This document shows positions 46,330 to 54,030 of a stretch of 64,000 bases of DNA, in pieces. The first letter of the stretch is position 1. Each line of letters opens with the position of its first letter. The notes below the pieces were generated by a model. It saw only the letters and a list, made by a program, of their open reading frames with translations, did not search any database and was not told the origin of the DNA. The stretch comes from Aurantibacter crassamenti (GTDB lineage Bacteria; Bacteroidota; Bacteroidia; Flavobacteriales; Flavobacteriaceae), in the NCBI RefSeq assembly GCF_016811105.1, contig NZ_JAFBGM010000001.1, positions 2,484,126 to 2,548,125 on the forward strand. The letters run 5' to 3'. The position numbers were made by a program, and so were the translations under genes.

Positions 46330-47496
46330 ATGAATCTCAAAATCAGTATTCTTATGTGGCTTTTTGCAAGTAGTTTAACCTATGCTCAAAAGATAGAAAT
46401 AACTCATAAAAAAATTGACTCCATCTTTCAAGACCAACTGCAACAAAAAAATGTTCATAATGCTTTTTTAACTGTGTATTCAGATAAATTAGGAATTAAT
46501 TGGAACTATGCTGAGGGAAGTTTTAAAGATGGTTCTCCAGTTTCTGAGCACAATCCATTTCTCTCCACCAGCATCACCAAAACATTTACAGCAACTATAA
46601 TTATGTTACTACAAGAAGAAGGAGAGTTGCATGTAAATGATAGCTTATCTGAATATCTTAATTCTGATATTATAAATGGATTACATGAATATAAAGGTGT
46701 AGATTATTCTAATGAAATTTTAATAAAACAGTTACTACAACATACTTCTGGACTCCCAGATTACTTTGAAGATGTACCAAACGAAGGCCCCGAGTTTATG
46801 GAATTATTGTTTAATTATCCAGAAAAAATGTGGCAGCCGCTAGAAACCATAAATTTTGCAAAGTCAAAACTATCAGCTCATTTTCCGCCTGGCAAAGGGT
46901 ACCATTATTCTGATACAGAATATGTTTTATTAGGATTAATAATTGAGGAAATAACCGGCAAGCCACTTCATGAAGTATTCACCGACCGCTTTTTTATTCC
47001 GTTGAACATGCACAATACATACATGCATTTACGGTCAAAACCATTAAATAAATCTATTGGAAAATTGTCCGAAGTCTATGTCGCTGACACCGAAATTAGC
47101 ACCTATAAAAGTCTAAGTGCCGATTGGGCTGGAGGAGGTTTCGCAACCACTTCTAAAGATCTTTTAAAATTTTATAAGGCATTAAATGAAAGAAAAGTGG
47201 TGAACCAAAAAAGCCTAAATCAAATGCAACGATGGGTTAAAGAATCTTTCGGATTAGAATATGGCTTTGGATTGCGCAAGTTTCAATTAAATAAATTAAA
47301 CCCACTACTAGGTAATATAACTTTAATAGGCCATTCCGGAACATCAGGGGCGTTTATGTATTATGCTCCAGAATTAGATGTGTATCTCACAGGTACCTTT
47401 AACCAAACCGATTACCATAAAAAGCATGTTGTATTTATGATGGAAGTACTTGCTAATTTGAAAAATTTACAAAAAGGAACCAACAATGAAAAATGA
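46330..47496 (+). CDS. Second secreted serine hydrolase (beta-lactamase fold)
   Basis: 388 residues from the ATG at 46330; the frame extends three codons to a TTG, but the ATG gives a normal signal peptide ending SSLTYAQ. Catalytic SxxK is S81-I-T-K84 (LSTSITKTF); YSD appears in YHYSDTEYVLLG and HSG in GHSGTSGAFMY. Unlike the gene before it, this protein is not lipidated. Its last 11 bases overlap the next gene, so translation may be coupled. Function in the envelope is likely but unproven. Confidence 0.86.
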   Translation: MNLKISILMWLFASSLTYAQKIEITHKKIDSIFQDQLQQKNVHNAFLTVYSDKLGINWNYAEGSFKDGSPVSEHNPFLSTSITKTFTATIIMLLQEEGELHVNDSLSEYLNSDIINGLHEYKGVDYSNEILIKQLLQHTSGLPDYFEDVPNEGPEFMELLFNYPEKMWQPLETINFAKSKLSAHFPPGKGYHYSDTEYVLLGLIIEEITGKPLHEVFTDRFFIPLNMHNTYMHLRSKPLNKSIGKLSEVYVADTEISTYKSLSADWAGGGFATTSKDLLKFYKALNERKVVNQKSLNQMQRWVKESFGLEYGFGLRKFQLNKLNPLLGNITLIGHSGTSGAFMYYAPELDVYLTGTFNQTDYHKKHVVFMMEVLANLKNLQKGTNNEK

Positions 47497-48352
47497 TAAA
47501 ACTGTTTTGTTGGCAGGTGCAACAGGGTATTTAGGTAGTCATATTGCTAAAGAGTTAGCAGTTCGAAAAGTGCCTACAAAAATTGTGGTGCGAAAAACTA
47601 ACAAAGCGAAGCACTTATATACTGCAACAGCAAGCATAATAAAAGCGGAAGTTACTCAGCCTGAAACTTTGAAAGGACTTTGTAACGGTGTAGATATAGT
47701 AATTTCTACAGTTGGTATAACACGTCAGAAAGAAGGACTTACCTATTGGGATGTGGATTATCAGTCAAACTTGAATTTGCTAAGAGAAGCGATAAGTGCT
47801 GGTGTTCAAAAATTTATTTATGTATCGGTATTGAAAGGTAACCAACATAGAAATCTCAAAATCTGTGAAGCAAAAGAATCTTTTGTTGATCGATTAGTCG
47901 ATTCGGGTATAGCATACACCATCATGCGTCCAAATGGTTTTTTTTCGGATATGAAAGATTTTTTAAAAATGGCAAAAAAGGGTAAAGTATATCTATTTGG
48001 AAATGGTAAACAAAAGTTTAATCCGATTCACGGACACGATTTAGCCATTGCGTGTGTTGATGCGATTGAGACCGCAACCACCGAAATAAATATTGGCGGT
48101 CCTGATATTCTTACCTATAATGAAGTAGCAAATTTCGCCCTTTTAGCCCATGGAAAGCCTATTAACATTATACATTTACCACATTGGATTAGAAAATTTA
48201 TTATTTGGATTTTACGAACATTTACATCCGTAAAAACCTATGGTCCAATTGAATTTTTTCTAACCTTAATGGCAGAAGATGCAATTGCTCCAAGATATGG
48301 CAGTCATCGATTGGCTTCATTTTTTCACGAAGAAGTAGATCCTATAAAATAA
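47486..48352 (+). CDS. NAD(P)-binding NmrA/SDR-like protein
   Basis: 288 residues of the atypical extended SDR/NmrA group: GATGYLGSHIAKEL nucleotide loop near 11-24, then VDIVISTVGITRQKEGL and KFIYVSVLKGNQHRN. The usual catalytic YxxxK is not evident, so it may be a redox sensor or an ubiquinone-linked protein rather than a dehydrogenase. Overlaps the serine hydrolase gene by 11 bases. Confidence 0.8.
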   Translation: MKNDKTVLLAGATGYLGSHIAKELAVRKVPTKIVVRKTNKAKHLYTATASIIKAEVTQPETLKGLCNGVDIVISTVGITRQKEGLTYWDVDYQSNLNLLREAISAGVQKFIYVSVLKGNQHRNLKICEAKESFVDRLVDSGIAYTIMRPNGFFSDMKDFLKMAKKGKVYLFGNGKQKFNPIHGHDLAIACVDAIETATTEINIGGPDILTYNEVANFALLAHGKPINIIHLPHWIRKFIIWILRTFTSVKTYGPIEFFLTLMAEDAIAPRYGSHRLASFFHEEVDPIK

Positions 48353-48493
48353 TTCGAAATTTTAAATTAGACATTAAAAATTTCCGAAGTTATACCAGTT
48401 TGCGGTAAATGGGGGTGTGGTGCAAAAATATTTTGTTTTATTTAATAGCAGCTCTAGTTTCTAGAACGACCAAATTTAATTCGAGACAATAGT

Positions 48494-48537
48494 ATGACTT
48501 TAATCATTTTTTAGAACATTCAACACATTTAGTTTTG
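48494..48537 (+). promoter_or_regulatory. CRP/FNR-type site and -7 box of hemN
   Basis: ATGAC-TTTA-ATCAT (48494-48507) is centred at 48500.5. TAGTTTTG at 48530-48537 is a perfect TAnnTTTG box. With transcription starting near 48542 the palindrome is centred at -41.5, the class II activation position of CRP/FNR proteins. hemN genes are classic FNR-type targets. Confidence 0.7.
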
Positions 48538-48559
48538 TTAGACTGAATAATAATAACAT

Positions 48560-49921
48560 ATGTGTAGTATAGTACAAAAGTATAATGTTCCAGGACCGCG
48601 GTATACCAGTTACCCTACAGTTCCGTATTGGGATGTAAATGCGTTTTCTGGTAAAAAATGGGAAGCTTCGGTTAAACGCGGTTTTGATGCAAGCAATACA
48701 AAAGAGGGTATTAGTCTCTATATTCATTTGCCTTTTTGTGAAAGCATGTGCACCTTTTGTGGTTGTCATAAACGAATAACAAAACGCCATGATGTAGAGC
48801 TACCCTATATTACAGCCCTTTTAAAAGAATGGAAATTATATCGTAAACTTTTTTCTGATAAACCAATTATTAAGGAGCTACACCTTGGGGGAGGGACTCC
48901 TACTTTTTTCTCCCCAGAAAATCTACGATTTTTAATCAATGGTATTTTGAGTTGTGCTGATATAGCCGAAAATCATGAATTCAGTTTTGAAGGACATCCG
49001 AATAATACCACATACGAACATTTACAAACCTTGTTTGATGTTGGTTTCAGACGAGTAAGTTACGGGGTTCAAGATTATAATTTACAAGTACAAGAAGCCA
49101 TACATCGAGTACAACCTTATGAAAATGTAAAAAAAGTTACCGAATGGGCTAGAGATATTGGCTATACATCTATAGGGCACGACATCATTTTTGGACTGCC
49201 TTTTCAAACTTTAGCACATGTAGAGGAAACTATTTTGAAGACAAAAAAACTTATGCCAGACAGGCTTGCTTTTTATAGTTATGCCCATGTGCCATGGATA
49301 AAAGGAAATGGACAACGTGGATATAAAGATGCCGATTTACCATCTCCGGATGAAAAACGGGAACAATATGAAAAAGGCAAGGCACTTTTAAAAAAGGTTG
49401 GTTACGAAGAAATAGGTATGGATCACTTTGCACTTAGCTCAGACAGCTTGCACAAATCAATGCAAGCAGGTGAACTGCATCGTAATTTTATGGGTTACAC
49501 TTCTTCTAAAACCCACTTAATGGTGGGATTAGGAGCTTCAAGTATTAGCGATAGCTGGTACGGATTTGCGCAAAATGTGAAAAGTTTAGAGGAATACCAA
49601 CATCTTGTTCAAAATAACATTATTCCTATTTACAGAGGACATCTTCTAACAGTTGAGGATGAAATTATACGTCGACATATTTTAAATTTAATGTGTCACT
49701 TTGAAACTTCATGGAGTACGTATAAATTATATCTCCCCGAATTAGAAAATGTAAAAGAACGCTTAGTGGAAATGGAATTGGATGGTTTGGTTGTAATTGC
49801 GGAAAACCAAATTAAAATAACTACTAAAGGAAGACCTTTTGTTCGGAATATCTGTATGGCCTTTGATTTGTATTTGCAGCGAAAAAAACCAGATACGGCC
49901 TTATTTTCAATGACAATCTAG
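48560..49921 (+). CDS. hemN: Oxygen-independent coproporphyrinogen III oxidase
   Basis: 453 residues, the usual HemN length. The radical-SAM cluster motif is C60-x3-C64-x2-C67-G-C69 (PFCESMCTFCGCH), as in true HemN rather than HemW. PGPRYTSYPT at the start, LHLGGGTPTF and GIGMDHFAL-like EIGMDHFALSSDSL are also family marks. It makes protoporphyrinogen without oxygen and therefore supports heme synthesis when oxygen is low. Two convergent-gene gaps separate it from neighbours, so it is probably transcribed alone from the class II promoter upstream. Confidence 0.96.
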   Translation: MCSIVQKYNVPGPRYTSYPTVPYWDVNAFSGKKWEASVKRGFDASNTKEGISLYIHLPFCESMCTFCGCHKRITKRHDVELPYITALLKEWKLYRKLFSDKPIIKELHLGGGTPTFFSPENLRFLINGILSCADIAENHEFSFEGHPNNTTYEHLQTLFDVGFRRVSYGVQDYNLQVQEAIHRVQPYENVKKVTEWARDIGYTSIGHDIIFGLPFQTLAHVEETILKTKKLMPDRLAFYSYAHVPWIKGNGQRGYKDADLPSPDEKREQYEKGKALLKKVGYEEIGMDHFALSSDSLHKSMQAGELHRNFMGYTSSKTHLMVGLGASSISDSWYGFAQNVKSLEEYQHLVQNNIIPIYRGHLLTVEDEIIRRHILNLMCHFETSWSTYKLYLPELENVKERLVEMELDGLVVIAENQIKITTKGRPFVRNICMAFDLYLQRKKPDTALFSMTI

Positions 49922-50125
49922 AGGTGTGTTATATATAGTGATAAAATAAATCTGATTTATTTAAAGATTATTAGGGTTAAAATTTAGATTAAAAAAAAAT
50001 GTGTGTGCTAAGTTTTAATTAATGTCAAATTCTTATTTGCGCATAATATTAGTAAAGAAGATTTGTATGATAATATATAAGAGTGCTCAAAGTATTACTT
50101 AATTAAAACATTTACATAATTTTAA

Positions 50126-51019
50126 TTAACGTTTATATCCATAAATATCCTCAAGAATTTTACCATTGTCCCCGACTAAGTTGTATTTTATCTCTAAGAT
50201 TGTGCCTAATGGGGCATGATAATAAATTCTCCAAGCATCTTCTTCAGAAGTACCTATACATCCATTAGAATATGATTTTTCTAGGGTTTTAGGATTTGTA
50301 GTGGGGTGAATCATTTGTCCATTTCTAATCCCATTAATTTCCGTTTCAATCCAGGGAATTTGAGGCATTCGGGTTGTTTTGCCATCATCTCTTTTTGTAA
50401 CATAAAATTGCTTTCCATCTACGGGATTAAAAAAATCGGGATTTTTAACATGTTTGATAATTCTCCCTTTTCCATGTTTAGTTTTTAAATCAGAAACTCG
50501 ACCTGCCATTTTTAAGAAGCGTTCTTTATTTTGGCCTACGCGTATCGGAAATGAATATAAAACTAGCGAATCTTTAAAAATTCGTAACCGATATTCTGGT
50601 ATATTGACTTCAATTTTTAATTGCTCAAAATCTTTTAAAATATTGCAGGTAGTAGTAGAATCAGGAATTCTAAGAATTGCTCCTTTAGCCAGAACTATTT
50701 GCTTTCTTTGGTCATATACAAAAGAGTCTTGTTCTACTTTTCGGTAATAATCTGTATTAGCAAGAGTATCTATTATCCAAGAATTATGGTGAACCAAAAT
50801 ATGTTCTGAAATAGGATAATTTAATAGCGAATCTCCAATAGACACTAAAGAATCCATAAACTGAAAATAGGTTGCAATCGTAATATCTTCTGTTATCTCT
50901 ACTTCATTTGAGAATTTATGTACTTCTGGCAGGCTTGTCTCATTTTGTGGTAGTTGCTGACCTTTCATATTTAAGAAAGCAAATATTATTAACAGTACTG
51001 TTATATTGATTGTTCGCAT
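50126..51019 (-). CDS. L,D-transpeptidase (YkuD fold), exported
   Basis: 297 residues with a signal peptide (about 1-20). The YkuD catalytic pair is H238 (MIHPTTN) and C254 (SNGCIGTSEEDAW). The YkuD domain covers about 140-285. Such enzymes form 3-3 peptidoglycan cross-links or attach proteins to the wall. A TAAATTTG box (51097 to 51090) lies 29.5 bases from the centre of the CRP/FNR-type palindrome at 51120-51133, so it is likely activated by the same regulator as the divergent sigma-factor gene. Confidence 0.9.
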   Translation of the reverse strand: MRTINITVLLIIFAFLNMKGQQLPQNETSLPEVHKFSNEVEITEDITIATYFQFMDSLVSIGDSLLNYPISEHILVHHNSWIIDTLANTDYYRKVEQDSFVYDQRKQIVLAKGAILRIPDSTTTCNILKDFEQLKIEVNIPEYRLRIFKDSLVLYSFPIRVGQNKERFLKMAGRVSDLKTKHGKGRIIKHVKNPDFFNPVDGKQFYVTKRDDGKTTRMPQIPWIETEINGIRNGQMIHPTTNPKTLEKSYSNGCIGTSEEDAWRIYYHAPLGTILEIKYNLVGDNGKILEDIYGYKR

Positions 51020-51089
51020 AACTATTATTTTTGTATTTACTTTTTTAGCAATACTATCTTACTTATCCAAGTATCTAATTTGTAGCTTT

Positions 51090-51163
51090 CAAATTTATAC
51101 CCACAAAAATTATATTGTCATGACCAATGTCATTTACTATTGATTGATTTAAACGCACTTTTG
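51090..51163. promoter_or_regulatory. Shared CRP/FNR-type site with two divergent promoters
   Basis: ATGACCAATGTCAT at 51120-51133 (centre 51126.5). Toward the L,D-transpeptidase gene the -7 box is TAAATTTG (51097 to 51090), 6 of 6 fixed bases; toward the sigma-factor gene it is CACTTTTG (51156-51163), 5 of 6. Both start 29.5 bases from the centre. One site could therefore activate both directions. Confidence 0.7.
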
Positions 51164-51194
51164 AAGAATAGTATTAATAGTAAAATTTTACATC

Positions 51195-51965
51195 ATGGAA
51201 ATTCTGAAAAATTACAAAGGAAAAAAGGAGTTTAATATTTTCGTAGCGAGTACATTTTCAGATTTGGTAGTGTTCAAAAAAGAAAATAATCAAGCAGCTT
51301 TCAATAGTTTATTGATAAAAACCTTTTATCAAGTTAAGCGCTATATTAATGGTAGATTGAGTACCGCTCTAGCAAAAGGAAATCTTCCAAAGGGTAAATA
51401 TAAAGCTGATGATTTTATCGATGAGCTTTTTATAACGGCATATGATCATTTCGACAACGTTAAAAACGCGCAAGATTTACACCCTTGGTTATTTAAGATG
51501 GCTGATGAACTTCTAGAACAGAGAATCAATGATGAAGAATTCAATGATTATTTTCTTAAAAATATTGATGACTATTCAAAACCTGAATGGGATGCGATGG
51601 ATGAGAAATTCAGCACAGATGGAGATGGTGACTATGTCATGATTGAAGAGTTAGATGATATGTCTTATCCTAAGAATGATTATGTTTTGAACCATGTTTT
51701 TGTAGAAAACTATAGCACGGAAATTACAGACAAGCTTGATCAAGAATTGGGTGAAGAGAATATTAAAAGACACGTCAGCTTGGTCTTACATAATTTACCA
51801 TTACCAATGCGCACTGTGTTCGAATTAGCAACCAAATATGAGTTTACGTTTGAAGAAATAACTGTTATTCGCAATCAAAGTTTAGAAGAGGTACAAACAC
51901 TTTTTGAAAATGCTCGTAAAAGTCTTGAAGCTAGTTTCTTTAATAGATTTAATTTAAAAGGGTAA
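51195..51965 (+). CDS. Divergent sigma-70-like factor
   Basis: 256 residues. The N-terminal half resembles sigma region 2 (FDNVKNAQDLHPWLFKMADE, preceded by DDFIDELFITAYDHF); the C-terminal part resembles region 4 (VLHNLPLPMRTVFELATKYE and FEEITVIRNQSLEEVQTLF). The middle (about 120-165) is an acidic linker with DGDGDY. The sequence is far from ordinary ECF factors and no anti-sigma gene lies beside it, so control must be by expression or through the linker. First gene of a unit with DinB and VIT genes. Confidence 0.7.
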   Translation: MEILKNYKGKKEFNIFVASTFSDLVVFKKENNQAAFNSLLIKTFYQVKRYINGRLSTALAKGNLPKGKYKADDFIDELFITAYDHFDNVKNAQDLHPWLFKMADELLEQRINDEEFNDYFLKNIDDYSKPEWDAMDEKFSTDGDGDYVMIEELDDMSYPKNDYVLNHVFVENYSTEITDKLDQELGEENIKRHVSLVLHNLPLPMRTVFELATKYEFTFEEITVIRNQSLEEVQTLFENARKSLEASFFNRFNLKG

Positions 51966-52015
51966 GTCGTAGCTTTAAATAGAGTCTGTTTCACCTAATA
52001 AATTTATATATAAAA

Positions 52016-52471
52016 ATGAAAACGAAAACTCAGTTGTTTTTAGAGTTATGGAAAGAGGCTCGGACAAGATTTACAAATCAGCTGACGCAACTAACTCAAG
52101 AAGATTTACATAAGAAACTGCAACCTTCACCCAATAGTGTGGGTTTTTTAATTAGACATATTGGTGATGTTGAACTTCTTTTTTCAAAAAATGTATTTGG
52201 CGGTAATAATGTTAAAGTCATTGCTAAAACTGTTATTGCTAAAAGAGATACTGGAGAATGGACGGACCTTAAGGGTTTAAAAGATTATGTGCATCATTCT
52301 TTTCATACCTTGAAGATGATAATTGAAGCACAAAAAGAAGACGACTGGGAAACTTTGATTACCACTAAAGAATTTGGCTCCAAAACCAAGGCTGAGGCTT
52401 TTGGCAGAATAGTGTCACATACAACCTATCATTCAGGACAAATGGCGCTAATTTTAAAATATGGTAGTTAA
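52016..52471 (+). CDS. DinB/YfiT-fold protein
   Basis: 151-residue four-helix protein with the metal-binding His triad of the DinB fold: H48 (LIRHIGDVE), H135 and H139 (VSHTTYHSGQ). Members include thiol transferases with bacillithiol or other cofactors and many with no known reaction. It is 50 bases after the sigma-like gene and eight bases before the VIT gene. Confidence 0.85.
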   Translation: MKTKTQLFLELWKEARTRFTNQLTQLTQEDLHKKLQPSPNSVGFLIRHIGDVELLFSKNVFGGNNVKVIAKTVIAKRDTGEWTDLKGLKDYVHHSFHTLKMIIEAQKEDDWETLITTKEFGSKTKAEAFGRIVSHTTYHSGQMALILKYGS

Positions 52472-52479
52472 CTGCAAAA

Positions 52480-53205
52480 ATGGATAAAGAGGAAGCAAAT
52501 AGCGGTAAGAATATAGATAATTATTTAGACAACCACTATATCCACCGCAGTAATTGGTTGCGAGCGGCAGTTTTGGGTGCTAATGATGGCATTTTATCAA
52601 CGGCAAGTCTTGCAATTGGTGTAGCCGCGGCGAGTGAAGCTCGAGAGCCTATTATATTAGCAACTATAGCAGGGTTGGTTGCTGGTGCATTATCAATGGC
52701 TGCTGGAGAATATGTTTCCGTCAGTTCTCAAACAGATGTAGAGCGCGCAGATATTGAACGTGAAAAAGTAGAATTGAAAGAAACACCTGAACTTGAGTTG
52801 CAGATTCTTGCTCAAATTTATGAGAAAAGAGGATTAAAAAAACAAACAGCACTCACTGTAGCAAGAGAATTGTCAGAATATGATGTACTTGGTGCGCATG
52901 TTAGAGATGAGTTGGGAATAAATGAAATGAGCGAAGCGAAACCGATACAAGCTGCTTTTGCATCGGGTGCTGCATTTACGGTAGGAGGGATATTACCTTT
53001 ACTAGTAGCCTTATTTTTACCACTAAAACATATGGAGTATGCACTTTATGGTTTTGCACTTTTCTTTCTCATAATATTGGGAGCATTGGCTGCAAAAACG
53101 GGTGGTTCGAGTATTACTAAAGCCATTTTGCGAATAACTTTTTGGGGTACCGTGGCAATGGGGTTAACTGCGTTAGTAGGATATTTTTTTAACGTTAACC
53201 TTTAG
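52480..53205 (+). CDS. VIT1/CCC1-family metal transporter
   Basis: 241 residues, with membrane segments near 33-50, 58-75, 160-178, 183-203 and 218-238. Motifs LGANDGILSTASLAIGVAAAS and AGALSMAAGEYVSVSSQTD are typical of the VIT family, and the cytoplasmic loop (about 90-150) is rich in Glu and should bind metal. It moves Fe(II) or Mn(II) out of the cytoplasm. The 3' end from 53034 is part of a 476-base repeat, and a broken second copy lies at 59517-60011. Confidence 0.9.
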   Translation: MDKEEANSGKNIDNYLDNHYIHRSNWLRAAVLGANDGILSTASLAIGVAAASEAREPIILATIAGLVAGALSMAAGEYVSVSSQTDVERADIEREKVELKETPELELQILAQIYEKRGLKKQTALTVARELSEYDVLGAHVRDELGINEMSEAKPIQAAFASGAAFTVGGILPLLVALFLPLKHMEYALYGFALFFLIILGALAAKTGGSSITKAILRITFWGTVAMGLTALVGYFFNVNL

Positions 53206-53509
53206 TAAAATAACTATCGGCATTGTAAAATATATTATTCTTAGCTGTTGGCTAATTGTATTAGATGTATTTTTTAAGTTAAATAAAATATTCTAGTACA
53301 GTGAATGACAATTATCATTGTCTGACTACCTTATCAAGTTTAGCTTTACTTTAAATCTAATTTATGTTAAGTCGGTACTTGCCCGTATTCATAATACTGA
53401 CCATTGTCGCAGAAGTTCTTGGAACTGTGGGTGGTTTTGGGTCTTCTGTATTTTTTGTACCCATGGCTAGCTATTTTATGGATTTTCAACCTGTTTTGGG
53501 TATAACTGC
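53034..53509. repeat. 476-base direct repeat, copy A
   Basis: Aligns without gaps to 59840-60315 (offset 6806), with about nine base differences by eye. It spans the last 57 codons of the VIT gene, the intergenic promoter with its CRP/FNR-type site, and the first 48 codons of TauE/SafE. Left boundary of the metal-efflux island. Confidence 0.93.
53305..53348 (+). promoter_or_regulatory. CRP/FNR-type site and -7 box, copy A
   Basis: ATGAC-AATT-ATCAT at 53305-53318 (centre 53311.5) and TAGCTTTA at 53341-53348, exactly 29.5 bases on. The palindrome also contains GACAAT-N4-ATTGTC (53307-53322), which could suit another metal regulator. In this copy it now reads into the truncated TauE frame and the metal-efflux genes. 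Confidence 0.6.
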
Positions 53510-53564
53510 GCTAAGGGTTTTTAAGAATATAATTTCTTTTAGCTATCTTTACTTTAATGATTAA
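53364..53564 (+). pseudogene. TauE/SafE gene truncated by the island boundary
   Basis: The first 48 residues are almost identical to the intact TauE/SafE at 60170; the match ends at GITA and is replaced by an unrelated tail (LRVFKNIISFSYLYFND). Only the first two membrane segments remain, so no transporter can be made. Its stop overlaps the ATG of the His-rich gene (ATGATTAA), so the remnant may serve as a leader frame that couples translation. Confidence 0.88.
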
Positions 53565-53955
53565 ACTATTTTCCATAGTAATGTCTTTCGTATTCTTATT
53601 CCAAACAATTGGAATAACCGCAAGCGATATGGTACAAATAGATGAATTCATTGAGCACGCTCAATTTCATAGTGAGCAATATGGCGATAATGTTATTGTC
53701 TTTGTTTCTAAACACTATGGTGAGCTTAAAGCGGATCATGACAAAGAGCATCAAGAAGAAAAAGAAAAGCACGAGCAATTGCCTTTTCAACAACATTCTC
53801 ATGTTTCTTCGTTAACTGCCTTCGTACTAAATTCAAACAAAGAAGATTTTAATACATCAGAATTTTCAGAGTTCAAAACACATACGTTCTTCTATCAAGA
53901 ACCTTCTTCTTCCATTCATTCTGAAGGGCTATTTCAGCCACCACGGAATTCATAA
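53557..53955 (+). CDS. His-rich exported protein upstream of the CzcA gene
   Basis: 132 residues: signal peptide (about 1-22), then a His/Glu-rich middle (HAQFHSEQYGDN, HDKEHQEEKEKHEQ, QQHSH) and a C-terminal FQPPRNS. Small proteins of this kind often precede CzcA-type pumps in Bacteroidota and probably bind metal in the periplasm, though no function has been shown that I know of. Starts within the end of the truncated TauE frame; the pump gene begins 75 bases later. Confidence 0.7.
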   Translation: MIKLFSIVMSFVFLFQTIGITASDMVQIDEFIEHAQFHSEQYGDNVIVFVSKHYGELKADHDKEHQEEKEKHEQLPFQQHSHVSSLTAFVLNSNKEDFNTSEFSEFKTHTFFYQEPSSSIHSEGLFQPPRNS

Positions 53956-54030
53956 AATAACCGTATTCATTTTAAACCTCCATTCACGCTTGTGAAGTTG
54001 GGACTATTCACGTTAATTATTTTATGAAAA

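Noticed and set aside
49944-49962. AAATAAAT/ATTTATTT inverted repeat after hemN as a terminator
   Set aside because: The stem has no G-C pairs and is of a kind expected by chance in AT-rich gaps.
53189-53198. TTAACGTTAA identical to the core of the uronate-operon operator
   Set aside because: It lies inside the last codons of the VIT gene (and again in its repeat copy); no promoter is next to it, so it is likely coincidence.
53301-53324. The TauE upstream palindrome as a Fur box
   Set aside because: It fits the Fur consensus only partly (about 14 of 19), whereas the ATGAY-N4-RTCAT reading also explains the fixed distance to the -7 box seen at other genes. Metal control is still possible.
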